Part shown: positions 44,141 to 52,567 of the stretch, piece after piece
Numbering within the stretch: the first letter of the stretch is position 1
Layout: the number at the start of each line of letters is the position of its first letter
DNA from: Hyphomicrobiales bacterium
Lineage (GTDB): Bacteria; Pseudomonadota; Alphaproteobacteria; Rhizobiales; Xanthobacteraceae
DNA length: 64,000 nucleotides
Direction: 5' to 3'
Assembly: GCA_017305555.1 (NCBI GenBank)
Contig: JAFKKM010000032.1
Coordinates: 1-64,000 of the forward strand
Notes under the pieces: generated by a model
What the model was told of the DNA's origin: nothing
What the model saw: only the letters and a program-made list of their open reading frames with translations
Databases searched by the model: none
Translations under genes and position numbers: made by a program

Positions 44141-44513
44141 GGTGAGTCTCCTGTTGCACATCGGAAACGCACGAGCATTCGATGGGTTTCTGTGCGAATG
44201 AGGGCAGAGCGCCAGATTTAATGCTGGTGAACGTCCGTTCAGGTTTCACGATGCGCGCAGATGGCCATGCTTAACGAAATGCCAACACAGTTAGGCCAGA
44301 TTTCCGGGGCACGTGATGGAATGGTTCCAGTCACCGTCTTCGGTTTCCTCGATATGGCGCGGGTGCGGGCCGCTATTGCGTGCGGCGGGTTGCAACGCTT
44401 TTGGATTTGACATGCGCGGCGTGGACTGGCTGCAATATCGGCTGCGACGGCCGTATCCGCATCGAAACGGTTCGACGGCTTCGCGGCATTTCATTCGGAT
44501 CGACGGTCTCCCG
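44141..44513. other. 373-base region upstream of the ClpP-like gene
   Basis: No independent gene is supported. The region contains the promoter region of the minus-strand secreted protein gene and, in its right half, open frame in phase with the ClpP-like gene that may be untranslated leader. No repeat or operator was recognised. Confidence 0.5.
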
Positions 44514-44960
44514 ATGCGCATGACCTGGTTGATGGCTTGTCTGATCGCGGTGTGCGCGACGGCACCGGCGCGCGCCGACCTGCGCATCACGCGCGATCAC
44601 GGCGGTTACGTCACCGAATACAAGGCAAAGTACGAGCGCATCCGCGCGCGGCACGAGCGCGTCATCATCGATGGCATCTGCAACTCGGCCTGCACGATGG
44701 TGTTCGGCATCGTGCCGATGAACAAGATCTGCGTGACGCCCCGCGCCAGCCTCGGTTTCCATCAGGCCTATTACGACAAGTCTTTCACTTTCGGTATCAA
44801 AGTCATCAGTTCGGAAGGGACGTCGGACCTGATGGCCTACTATCCGTCGAGCGTGAAGGACTGGATCCGCCGCAACGGCGGCCTCACGCCGCAGATGAAG
44901 AAGATCAAGAACGGGCCGGAACTCTGGAAGATCGTCGATCCGTGTCCGGAAGATTTTTGA
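44514..44960 (+). CDS. ClpP-like periplasmic protein
   Basis: From ATG 44514 (or 44520) the product is 148 residues with a signal peptide (about 1-21, ending ARA). Its core is ERVIIDGICNSACTMVFGI, with Ser58 in a GxCxSACT setting, and ASLGFHQAYY with His83. This matches small predicted periplasmic proteins (COG3904-like) that share the ClpP fold and a Ser-His arrangement. Protease activity is inference. Upstream frame is open to 44313, but the signal peptide argues for the later start. Confidence 0.72.
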   Translation: MRMTWLMACLIAVCATAPARADLRITRDHGGYVTEYKAKYERIRARHERVIIDGICNSACTMVFGIVPMNKICVTPRASLGFHQAYYDKSFTFGIKVISSEGTSDLMAYYPSSVKDWIRRNGGLTPQMKKIKNGPELWKIVDPCPEDF

Positions 44961-45046
44961 ACAACCGGTCTGTACGCACCCGCGTTGTCCAGCATTGACG
45001 CAGGATCGCAGAAACTCCGTTCTACACGTCTTGGACCATCGTTTCT

Positions 45047-45134
45047 GTCATGGCCGGATTTATTCCGGCCATCCTCGTCTTGAGAACATTTCAGCAATGA
45101 AGACGTGGATGGCCGGGACAAGCCCGGCCATGAC
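45047..45134. repeat. palindromic repeat family B, copy 3
   Basis: Starts GTCATGGCCGGATTTATTCC and ends GGACAAGCCCGGCCATGAC, with GAAGACGTGGATGG inside. It lies between the ClpP-like gene and the end of the converging frmA gene and may serve as a terminator for both. Confidence 0.9.
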
Positions 45135-45157
45135 ACCACTTGAGAGAATCTTGACGC

Positions 45158-46285
45158 TTAGAACGTCACCACGCTCCGGATCGACTCACCCTTGTGCATC
45201 AAGTCGAACGCCTTGTTGATGTCGTTGAGCGGCATGACGTGGGTGATCATCGGATCGATCTGAATTTTTCCCTGCATGTACCAGTCGACGATCTTCGGCA
45301 CGTCGGTGCGGCCACGCGCGCCGCCGAAGGCGGTGCCTTTCCAGGTGCGGCCGGTGACGAGCTGGAACGGCCGCGTCGCGATTTCCGCGCCCGCGGGTGC
45401 GACTCCGATCACGATAGACTGGCCCCAGCCGCGATGGCAGGCTTCCAGCGCCTGCCGCATCACGGTGACGTTGCCGGTGCAATCGAAAGTGTAGTCGGCG
45501 CCCCCGATCTGGTCCGCGCCCGACTTCGTCATGTTGACGAGATGCGCGACGATGTCCTTGCCGACTTCCTTCGGATTGACAAAATGCGTCATGCCGAAGC
45601 GCTCGCCCCACGCCTTGCGGTCGTTGTTGATGTCGACGCCGATGATCATGTCGGCGCCGGCGAGGCGCAGGCCCTGCAGCACGTTCAGCCCGATGCCGCC
45701 AAGACCGAACACGATGGCCTTGGCGCCGGGCTCGACCTTCGCGGTATTGATCACCGCGCCGATGCCGGTGGTGACGCCGCAGCCGATGTAACAGACCTTG
45801 TCGAAGGGGGCGTCCTCGCGGATCTTCGCCACCGCGATTTCCGGCAGCACGGTGTAGTTCGCGAACGTCGAGGTGCCCATGTAGTGGTGGATCGGCTTGC
45901 CGCCGATGGAAAACCGCGACGTGCCGTCCGGCATCAGCCCCTGGCCTTGGGTGGCGCGGATCGCAGTGCAGAGATTGGTCTTGCGCGACAGGCACGACGG
46001 ACACTGCCGGCACTCCGGCGTGTACAGCGGAATGACGTGGTCGCCCTTCTTGACGCTGGTGACGCCGGGGCCGACATCGACCACGATGCCCGCGCCTTCA
46101 TGGCCGAGGATCGCCGGAAACAAGCCTTCCGGATCGGCGCCGGAGAGGGTGAATTCGTCGGTGTGGCAGACGCCGGTTGCCTTGATCTCCACCATGACCT
46201 CGCCCTCGCGCGGGCCGTCGAGTTGGACCGTGGCGATCTCCAACGGCTTTCCTGCGGCAATGGCGACGGCGGCGCGAACATCCAT
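45158..46285 (-). CDS. frmA: S-(hydroxymethyl)glutathione dehydrogenase (class III alcohol dehydrogenase)
   Basis: The enzyme oxidises S-hydroxymethylglutathione from formaldehyde detoxification, and reduces S-nitrosoglutathione. The 375-residue product has catalytic zinc ligands Cys40, His62 and Cys170 (YIGCGVTTG), structural zinc Cys92, 95, 98 and 106, and the nucleotide motif [10 protein letters not shown]. Length and motifs match class III ADH. Start at 46285 gives [16 protein letters not shown], the family N-terminus. A partner S-formylglutathione hydrolase gene is not adjacent. Confidence 0.96.
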   Translation of the reverse strand: MDVRAAVAIAAGKPLEIATVQLDGPREGEVMVEIKATGVCHTDEFTLSGADPEGLFPAILGHEGAGIVVDVGPGVTSVKKGDHVIPLYTPECRQCPSCLSRKTNLCTAIRATQGQGLMPDGTSRFSIGGKPIHHYMGTSTFANYTVLPEIAVAKIREDAPFDKVCYIGCGVTTGIGAVINTAKVEPGAKAIVFGLGGIGLNVLQGLRLAGADMIIGVDINNDRKAWGERFGMTHFVNPKEVGKDIVAHLVNMTKSGADQIGGADYTFDCTGNVTVMRQALEACHRGWGQSIVIGVAPAGAEIATRPFQLVTGRTWKGTAFGGARGRTDVPKIVDWYMQGKIQIDPMITHVMPLNDINKAFDLMHKGESIRSVVTF

Positions 46286-46378
46286 GATGAATTCCCGTTC
46301 TCTCTGCGGTGTTATGTGAAATTGCGCGAGCGTTCCGCGCAAACTTACGTTGCCGCTTAGCATAAGTTCGGGCACTCA

Positions 46379-47272
46379 ATGCGGCAAATGAATCGTGACA
46401 TCGCCCCCAACCAAGCTTCCATGGCGGCCCAGGCTGCGCCGGCCGTCTTCGTGGTGCTGTGGAGTACCGGCTTTGTCGCGACAAAATATGCGCTGGCCGG
46501 CGCCGAACCGCTGACCTACCTGATGTGGCGGATGATCCTTGTCGTGGCGCTGATGGCGGGCATCGTCGCGATCTGGCGGCCGCGTTGGCCGGACTGGAAG
46601 GGCGTCGGCCACAATGCCGTCGCGGGCATTCTGGTGCATGGATTCTATCTGGCCGGCACCGCCATCGCCATCGCGCATTCGGTGCCGGTGGGGTTGTCGG
46701 CGCTTATCCCCGGCTTGCAGCCGATCCTGATGTCGACCATCGCCAACCGCTGGCTTGGCGAACGCGTGACATGGCTGCAATGGATCGGACTGCTGCTCGG
46801 GCTGATCGGCGTCGTTCTCATCCTGCACGGACGGCCGATGAGCGGCGAAGTGGGCTGGGGCTGGTTCGCCTCCGGCGTCTCGCTGGTCAGCATCACGCTC
46901 GGCGCGCTGTATCAAAAGCGCTTCTGCCATAACATCGACTGGCGCACCGGAAATCTGGTGCAATATATCGCGGTCGCGGCCTTCTTCGCGCTCGGCTCAT
47001 GGTGCTTCGAGACCGGCGAAGTACAGTGGTCGCAGGAATTCGTCCTGTCGCTGTTGTGGCTCGCGGTGGTGCTGTCGATCGGTTCGATCAGCGTGCTGTA
47101 CTGGCTGATCAAGCGGCAGGGCGCAACGCAGGTCGCGAGCCTGTTCTATCTGGTGCCGGCGGTGACGGCGCTGATGGCTTACATATTGTTCGGCGAAAAG
47201 CTGGATACGCTGGCGATCCTCGGCATGGCGATCTGTGCCGCCGCTGTGGGGCTGGTCGCGCGCAAGGCATAG
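46379..47272 (+). CDS. EamA/DMT family transporter
   Basis: A 297-residue inner-membrane protein with ten hydrophobic helices in two EamA repeats: one with WSTGFVATKYALAGAEPLTYLMWR (about 28-50) and GLQPILMSTIANRWLGERV, and one with the matching PAVTALMAYILFGEKL near 260. DMT family proteins export small metabolites; the substrate is unknown. The start may be ATG 46379 or 46388. It converges on the photolyase gene with only 15 bases between. Confidence 0.9.
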   Translation: MRQMNRDIAPNQASMAAQAAPAVFVVLWSTGFVATKYALAGAEPLTYLMWRMILVVALMAGIVAIWRPRWPDWKGVGHNAVAGILVHGFYLAGTAIAIAHSVPVGLSALIPGLQPILMSTIANRWLGERVTWLQWIGLLLGLIGVVLILHGRPMSGEVGWGWFASGVSLVSITLGALYQKRFCHNIDWRTGNLVQYIAVAAFFALGSWCFETGEVQWSQEFVLSLLWLAVVLSIGSISVLYWLIKRQGATQVASLFYLVPAVTALMAYILFGEKLDTLAILGMAICAAAVGLVARKA

Positions 47273-47287
47273 TCTCGCGCCGCGCGC

Positions 47288-48751
47288 TTAGCCACGGGTC
47301 TTGGCATAGGTGGCCAATGCGCGCTGCCGCGCCTGTCCGTGATCGACAATCGGCTCGGGGTAGGTTTGTCCGAGCCTGACGCCGGCTTTCGCGAGTTCAC
47401 TTGAGGTCGCGACCCAGGGTTTGTGGATCACCTTGCTTGGCAAATGTGTGAGCTCAGGGACCCAGCGGCGAACGTAGTCCCCATCGGGATCGAATTTCTC
47501 GCCTTGCAGCGTCGGGTTGAAAATCCGGAAGTAAGGTGCGGCATCGGCGCCTGAGCCCGCGACCCATTGCCAATTGGCGGGGTTGTTGCCGGCATCGGCA
47601 TCGACCAACGTATCCCAGAACCACGCTTCGCCGTCGCGCCAGTCGAGTAAGAGGTGTTTGACGAGGAACGATGCCACCACCATGCGTATCCTGTTGTGCA
47701 TGGTGCCGGTTTGCCAGAGCTGGCGCATTCCCGCATCGACGATGGGGTAGCCGGTGCGGCCGCGTTGCCAAGCTCGCAATGCATCCTGATCGCGACGCCA
47801 CGGAAAGGCATCGAAGGCAGGTTGAAGGTTGCGCGTCGCGATATCCGGCACGTCGTGCAGCAGATGCCGACAGAACTCGCGCCAGCCCAACTCGCTGAGG
47901 AGTTTTTCAACGTCGCCAGCGATGCCCGGATTGCGGTCGGCAGCGAAACGCGCGGCGTGCCAGACCTGTCGCGGGCTGATTTCACCGAACCGCAGATGCG
48001 GCGACAGGTGCGACGTCCGATCCCGATCCGGCCGGTCGCGACCGGTGGCATAACCGGCGATATCTTCGTCGAGGAAATCGGCGAGGCGAGCTTGTGCCGC
48101 AGCTTCGCCGGGAGTCCATATTGCACGTAACCCTTGCGCCCAATCTGGGTGCCGCGGTTCGAGATGCCAATGGGCGAGGTCATCACTCCTGAGACCGGTC
48201 ACGCCGTGCAATCGTTTCGGTAGGGGTAACGGTGCAGGTGGATCGCCACCGCTACGCAGGCGATTCCAGAACGGCGTGAACACGCGCAGGCCATGGCCCT
48301 GCTTGTTGCGGATAGTGGATGGCTCCGCCAGAAGATCGCCGTGGGAGATATGCGAGGCGACACCGACATCGTTCAATGCGCGGACAACATCGTCGCTGAC
48401 CAAACGGTGCGGCGCCGTCGCGATATCGTTCCATGCGACGCAATCGGCGCTGGTTTCGCGCGCTAGGTCAGCGATCACTTGCGCAGCCGCGCCTCGCCGC
48501 AACAGGAGAGCGCCTCCCAGCGTTTCAATGTCCGCCTGCAGGGCGCGGAGCGATTGTGCCAGCCACCAGCGCGTAGCGCCGCCTGAAGGTCGCCACTGGG
48601 CCGATTGGAGCGCGGCACTGCGTTCGTCGAGTACGTAGATACAAATGACCGGCGCTTTACGGGAGGCTGCGAAATGTAGGGCAGGGTGGTCAGATAACCG
48701 CAGGTCATCTCGAAACCAGACGATGCAGGGAGGTTCTGTTTTGCGAGCCAT
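47288..48751 (-). CDS. phrB: deoxyribodipyrimidine photolyase
   Basis: The enzyme repairs cyclobutane pyrimidine dimers with light, using FAD. The 487-residue product has the N-terminal WFRDDLRLSDHPAL segment, the FAD-binding C-terminal domain with TGYPIVDAGMRQLWQTGTMHNRIRM, and WDTLVDADAGNNPANWQWVAGSGADAAPYFRIFNP, the class I CPD photolyase signature. Start at 48751 follows TTG; the TTG at 48754 is possible. The gene converges with the EamA gene and diverges from nothing nearby; its terminator is unclear. Confidence 0.95.
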   Translation of the reverse strand: MARKTEPPCIVWFRDDLRLSDHPALHFAASRKAPVICIYVLDERSAALQSAQWRPSGGATRWWLAQSLRALQADIETLGGALLLRRGAAAQVIADLARETSADCVAWNDIATAPHRLVSDDVVRALNDVGVASHISHGDLLAEPSTIRNKQGHGLRVFTPFWNRLRSGGDPPAPLPLPKRLHGVTGLRSDDLAHWHLEPRHPDWAQGLRAIWTPGEAAAQARLADFLDEDIAGYATGRDRPDRDRTSHLSPHLRFGEISPRQVWHAARFAADRNPGIAGDVEKLLSELGWREFCRHLLHDVPDIATRNLQPAFDAFPWRRDQDALRAWQRGRTGYPIVDAGMRQLWQTGTMHNRIRMVVASFLVKHLLLDWRDGEAWFWDTLVDADAGNNPANWQWVAGSGADAAPYFRIFNPTLQGEKFDPDGDYVRRWVPELTHLPSKVIHKPWVATSSELAKAGVRLGQTYPEPIVDHGQARQRALATYAKTRG

Positions 48752-48871
48752 CAAGCAGACCTAACGTCCATACCGACCGATCGATTCGCTAAACGAGATC
48801 GAGTGCTGGAGCCAGGACATCGATCATCCAGAGGTTTGGATCACCCAGAGGTTTGCGATATATCGTGCCAC

Positions 48872-48898
48872 AAAAAAGGGGCGCCGGAGCGCCCCTTT
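48872..48898 (-). terminator. rho-independent terminator of the peroxiredoxin gene
   Basis: On the minus strand AAAGGGGCGC / GCGCCCCTTT around a four-base loop is followed by TTTTTT. It lies 20 bases after the stop codon at 48918. Confidence 0.9.
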
Positions 48899-48917
48899 CA
48901 AATCAATACCGAGTCTT

Positions 48918-49577
48918 TTACTTCGGCTGTTCGACGATGCGGAAGTATGGCTTCGGCGACTTCCAGCCCTTCGGGAATTTCTTGCGGGCTTCTTCTTCCG
49001 GCACGGCGGCCGAGAAGAACACGTCGTCGCCTTGCTTCCAGTCGGACGGCGTCGAGACGCCGTGCTTGGCGGTGAGTTGCAGCGAGTCGATGATGCGCAG
49101 CACTTCCTGCCAGTTGCGGCCGGTGCTCATCGGATAGATCAGGACCAGCTTGATCTGCTTGTCCGGGCCGATGACGAAGATGTTGCGCACGGTCTGGTTA
49201 TCGGCCGGCGTCCGCTTATTAACGTCGCCCGAGGTGCTCGCCGGCAACATGCCGTAGAGCTTAGCGACCTTGAAATCGACGTCGGCGATCAGCGGATAGT
49301 TCGGGGCTACGCCCTGCGTCTCTTCGATGTCCTTGGCCCACAGGTGATGCTTGTCGGTGGGATCGACGCTGATGCCGATCAGCTTGACGCCGCGCTTGTC
49401 GAACTCCGGCTTGAGCCGGGCGACCGCGCCGAGTTCGGTGGTGCAGACCGGCGTGAAATCCTTCGGATGGGAGAAGAACAGGCCCCAGCTATCGCCGAGC
49501 CATTTGTGAAAGCTGATGTGGCCTTCGGTGCTCTCGGCTTCGAAATCCGGAGCGGTGGAGCCAATCGACAGTGTCAT
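48918..49577 (-). CDS. 1-Cys peroxiredoxin (Prx6 type)
   Basis: The 219-residue protein reduces peroxides through a single catalytic Cys45 (PVCTTE); no second cysteine exists in the sequence, which fits Prx6-type 1-Cys enzymes. FSHPKDFTPVCTTELG, the fold signature and the C-terminal extension LIYPMSTGRNWQEVLR are present. The ATG at 49577 fixes a normal length. It is a single-gene unit with a strong terminator. Confidence 0.95.
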   Translation of the reverse strand: MTLSIGSTAPDFEAESTEGHISFHKWLGDSWGLFFSHPKDFTPVCTTELGAVARLKPEFDKRGVKLIGISVDPTDKHHLWAKDIEETQGVAPNYPLIADVDFKVAKLYGMLPASTSGDVNKRTPADNQTVRNIFVIGPDKQIKLVLIYPMSTGRNWQEVLRIIDSLQLTAKHGVSTPSDWKQGDDVFFSAAVPEEEARKKFPKGWKSPKPYFRIVEQPK

Positions 49578-49950
49578 GATTACAAACCTCGTCAGTTCAA
49601 TAGCGAATTGATGCCTATTATATACGCCTCGCCCGGCGGGAACGGAACCGTTTGGGAAAAAGGACAATATCCTTCTCGCAATGGGGCCGCGAACAGCAGC
49701 TTCGTTTTAACGGGCCGATCCGGCGCCGAATTAACACCTACGGCGATCTGCCGCATCTTGCCCCGATAATGCCGCGACCACGCCCCACGCGCGCCGGACC
49801 GCCCTGCGATGGGTTTGAACCGTGATCCAAGTCACGGCGACAAACCATCGATTAGGTAAATTCAAAAACACCACGACGGATTGTCGAATTTTTAACGAAC
49901 GATTCACGCCCGCGTGAAATTGCTGGTCTGATCAAGAAACGAGAAACGCC
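49578..49950. other. 373-base intergenic region between peroxiredoxin and hypothetical gene
   Basis: No gene was found. A TATAAT-like sequence on the minus strand (49617-49622 read as the complement) may belong to the peroxiredoxin promoter, with only a weak -35 (TCCGTT) 18 bases further away. The right-hand part should contain the promoter for the gene at 49951. Confidence 0.4.
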
Positions 49951-50541
49951 ATGTCCTCCGCAGCCGCCATTGCCACCACTGGTAACGCCACCGATCCCAT
50001 CGATATTTCCGCCATCGTCAGCCGCGAGACTGCCGTTTCGGCGCTCGCCAAGGTGCGGGACGGGGTGATCACCGGCGAGGGGCCGACGACCCGCGGTCGC
50101 GTGCATTTTTCCCGCGCGCTCGATACGCAGGACGTCGATTGGTGCGTGCGCATTCTCACCGCGAGCGCCGTCGATGACGTTCCCGTGAGCCGCGCCGAAG
50201 CCGAGCGGCTGTTCGAAATCAACGACGCGAGCGCCGACCGTCTCGATCAGGGGCTGTTCGACGATCTACTCGCCAAGGCCGTGGTTCATCACGCGGCGTC
50301 GGCGTCCGGTCTGCCGGTGCCGTCGCGCGCCATCGCGCTTTCGCCGAACACCGCCATTGAAAGCTGGGCACCGACGCAAGCCGTTGGCGTTAATCTCGAG
50401 GTGCTGGAATGGATCTCCAGCCAGATGCGCGGCAAACGCCGTTACAATCGCGCGCTGATGACGCTGGCCGCGATGCTGGTGGGCGCCGCGACCTTGCCGA
50501 TGGTGCAGCAACTGCCGGGAATGCTCGATCTCGGCATGTGA
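49951..50541 (+). CDS. hypothetical protein with C-terminal membrane anchor
   Basis: A 196-residue protein. Residues 1-165 are soluble, with the pattern ISAIVSRETAVSALAKVRDGVITGEGPTTRGRVHFSRALDTQDVDWCVRILTAS and helical, acidic stretches; residues 168-186 are one hydrophobic helix (ALMTLAAMLVGAATLPMV), suggesting a C-terminal tail anchor. I do not recognise a family. It has a perfect terminator, and its end is shared with the converging phosphatase gene. Confidence 0.65.
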   Translation: MSSAAAIATTGNATDPIDISAIVSRETAVSALAKVRDGVITGEGPTTRGRVHFSRALDTQDVDWCVRILTASAVDDVPVSRAEAERLFEINDASADRLDQGLFDDLLAKAVVHHAASASGLPVPSRAIALSPNTAIESWAPTQAVGVNLEVLEWISSQMRGKRRYNRALMTLAAMLVGAATLPMVQQLPGMLDLGM

Positions 50542-50562
50542 TGCTGTGTGATGACAGTTTTG

Positions 50563-50592
50563 AACGGCGGGGTCAGCGCCCCGCCGTTTTTT
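50563..50592 (+). terminator. rho-independent terminator shared by converging genes
   Basis: The 10-base perfect stem AACGGCGGGG / CCCCGCCGTT with a six-base loop is followed by T residues. The stop codon of the converging phosphatase gene (50573-50575 on the minus strand) falls inside the loop, so the gene ends within its neighbour's terminator. Confidence 0.92.
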
Positions 50593-52417
50593 GTTGCCCG
50601 ATGTCCAGCCCGATGGTGCGTCCCGGGAAGCCGGCCGCATCAAAGTAACGCTGTGCGCCGACGCGCTGGAATTGCAGCACGGTCTTCAATCCGTTGGCGT
50701 AGGGCTTCGAACTGATGCTGCCGCTATAGGCGCGAGGCGTCGCACCGTTCGGCATCGCTTCCGTCATCACACGACCGATCAGGCTGCCCTTGTGCTGCGC
50801 GGACAGACCGAGCAGTTTCGCCGCTGTCATGCCGATATCGGCATTGCTGACGGGCAAGGGATTGACGAAGCCGGCTTTGAAGTCAGGGCCGATCGCCGCC
50901 ATGAAGTTCATGGTGTCGCCGCGACCGAAACTGCCGTGCATTCCCTGACCCTGACGCAACACCGTGTCGGCGACTTCCACCGAGCAGACCGTCGGTTCGT
51001 CGCAGCCCGCCGCGTAGGAGCGGAAGTTGACGACGATGGTGGGGCGCGGCAACTTCGACGATCCCTTCAGCGCGATGGTCGACATCGGCAGCGTGCCGGG
51101 AAAGTTGCCGAGATCGTCGTCGACGAACAGGCCGCTGACGTAATCCTGTTCCATGAGCGCGGCGATCACCCGCCGCGTCAGCTTGCGCTCCTTGCTCGGA
51201 ATGTAGATCAGGTCCGAGCCGCCGTTGGTGGCGACGACGACATCCGGCTTTTCCGGATTTTTGCCGATCAGACCGTTGCCGGCTTTCGGATAGGCATTGT
51301 CGCCGACCAGCGCATTTTTGTTGTTGGGATCGTGCAGCGGCAGTTTCAACGCCTTCGACAGATCGATGGCGAGGAAGCCCATCGGCAGGAAGCCGGCAGG
51401 CGTGTCAGGATAGCTGCCCTTGATCGAAGGACTGGTCTTGCTCTCCTTCGAGATGGTCGAGAAGCCGTGGTCGGCTGCGACCATAATGTTGGTGGTGGCG
51501 GCTAGGCCGAGAACGTCGAGCGCCTTGCGCAGTTGCGCGAGGTTATTGTCGGCATTCTTGATGCCGGCGAGCGACGTCGGCCCGTTGATGCCGGGGACAA
51601 TCTGATTGAGGCTGTCGCCGGTGTTGTGCTGGCTGCCGTCGGGATCGCGCGACCAGAACACCAGCACGAACGGCTTGTTGCGATCCTTGAACAGCGGCAG
51701 CACCGCCTTGGTCGCGACATCCGCAAAGTAAGCCTGCTGTGCGACGTTGGCGACGGTGGTGCCGGGCGTGGTGGCGGAGCCGGCCTTGCCGTTGTCGCCG
51801 CGCGATGGTGTCGCGAGCGGAAGCCCGGCTTTGCTGATCGCAGCCTTGGCTTCATCGGACAGCGGCACGCCCTTGGGGCCGCCGGTGGAGTCGTCGATGA
51901 CGATGGAGTGCTGGCCGTTGCTGGTGGCACGGTCGGTGTGATCGAAGATCAGGGTCGGGCCGACTTTGCCGATGGCCGCGGTGCTGTAGCCCTTGGCGCG
52001 TGCGAGTTGCAGCAGCACCTCCTCGTTGAGGTAGTTGCCGCCGAAATGCTCGTCGATGTCGCCGATCACCAGATCGTTCTCGATAAACGGCGTCACGGTG
52101 TGGCCGGCGGCATCGACGGTATAGCCGGCGAAGATCGTGTTGCTGAACGTCGAGGTGTCGCCGAGGTAATGCCCGGTGGCCATCGCCGAACTGTTGGCCA
52201 TGGTGAAGGTCGGAAACAGCGAATGCGGATTCTTGAAGTTGACGCCCTTGTCGCGCACGGCGGCCATCGTCGGCGCGGTGTCCGGCGTCACCTTCAGCGC
52301 GCGCATGCCGTCAGGGATGAACAGGATGAGATTGTGGGGGCGGTCGGTCTGGGCGGCGGCACTGAACGCGGTGAGGACGGTCAGGCTGGCGGTCAGCAGC
52401 AGGGTTGCGGGGCGCAT
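50573..52417 (-). CDS. alkaline phosphatase superfamily protein (nucleotide pyrophosphatase-like)
   Basis: A 614-residue secreted enzyme with signal peptide (about 1-22, SAAAQ). The metal-binding IPDG near residue 34, TFTMANSSAMATGHYLGDT (about 71-89), DPDGSQHNTGDS (Asp and His metal ligands near 258) and ADHGFST near 315 are the alkaline phosphatase superfamily pattern, closest to phosphodiesterase/nucleotide pyrophosphatase types. The substrate is unknown. Long insertions relative to PhoA are visible. The ATG at 52417 faces the pccA gene across 150 bases. Confidence 0.87.
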   Translation of the reverse strand: MRPATLLLTASLTVLTAFSAAAQTDRPHNLILFIPDGMRALKVTPDTAPTMAAVRDKGVNFKNPHSLFPTFTMANSSAMATGHYLGDTSTFSNTIFAGYTVDAAGHTVTPFIENDLVIGDIDEHFGGNYLNEEVLLQLARAKGYSTAAIGKVGPTLIFDHTDRATSNGQHSIVIDDSTGGPKGVPLSDEAKAAISKAGLPLATPSRGDNGKAGSATTPGTTVANVAQQAYFADVATKAVLPLFKDRNKPFVLVFWSRDPDGSQHNTGDSLNQIVPGINGPTSLAGIKNADNNLAQLRKALDVLGLAATTNIMVAADHGFSTISKESKTSPSIKGSYPDTPAGFLPMGFLAIDLSKALKLPLHDPNNKNALVGDNAYPKAGNGLIGKNPEKPDVVVATNGGSDLIYIPSKERKLTRRVIAALMEQDYVSGLFVDDDLGNFPGTLPMSTIALKGSSKLPRPTIVVNFRSYAAGCDEPTVCSVEVADTVLRQGQGMHGSFGRGDTMNFMAAIGPDFKAGFVNPLPVSNADIGMTAAKLLGLSAQHKGSLIGRVMTEAMPNGATPRAYSGSISSKPYANGLKTVLQFQRVGAQRYFDAAGFPGRTIGLDIGQQKTAGR

Positions 52418-52527
52418 CGGAATCCCTCATGAACGTGGGCGATGGCGTCGGTGTAAATTCCCGCTGCAACAGAATTGTTACAGCGGCGTCGGCATGCCAG
52501 ATTGGGTCCCGGCCGGAGACATATCCT

Positions 52528-52558
52528 CCAGGTTGCAAATTCACTGTCCAGGTTGCAA
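52528..52558. repeat. direct repeat TCCAGGTTGCAA upstream of pccA
   Basis: TCCAGGTTGCAA occurs twice, at 52527-52538 and 52547-52558, exactly 20 bases apart, 10 to 41 bases before the pccA ATG. The spacing of about two DNA turns suggests a regulator-binding tandem site. In Rhodobacter, ScfR-family PccR sites contain TTTGCAAA-like halves; a link to that family is suggested by TTGCAA but unproven. Confidence 0.5.
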
Positions 52559-52567
52559 TAACAGCGC

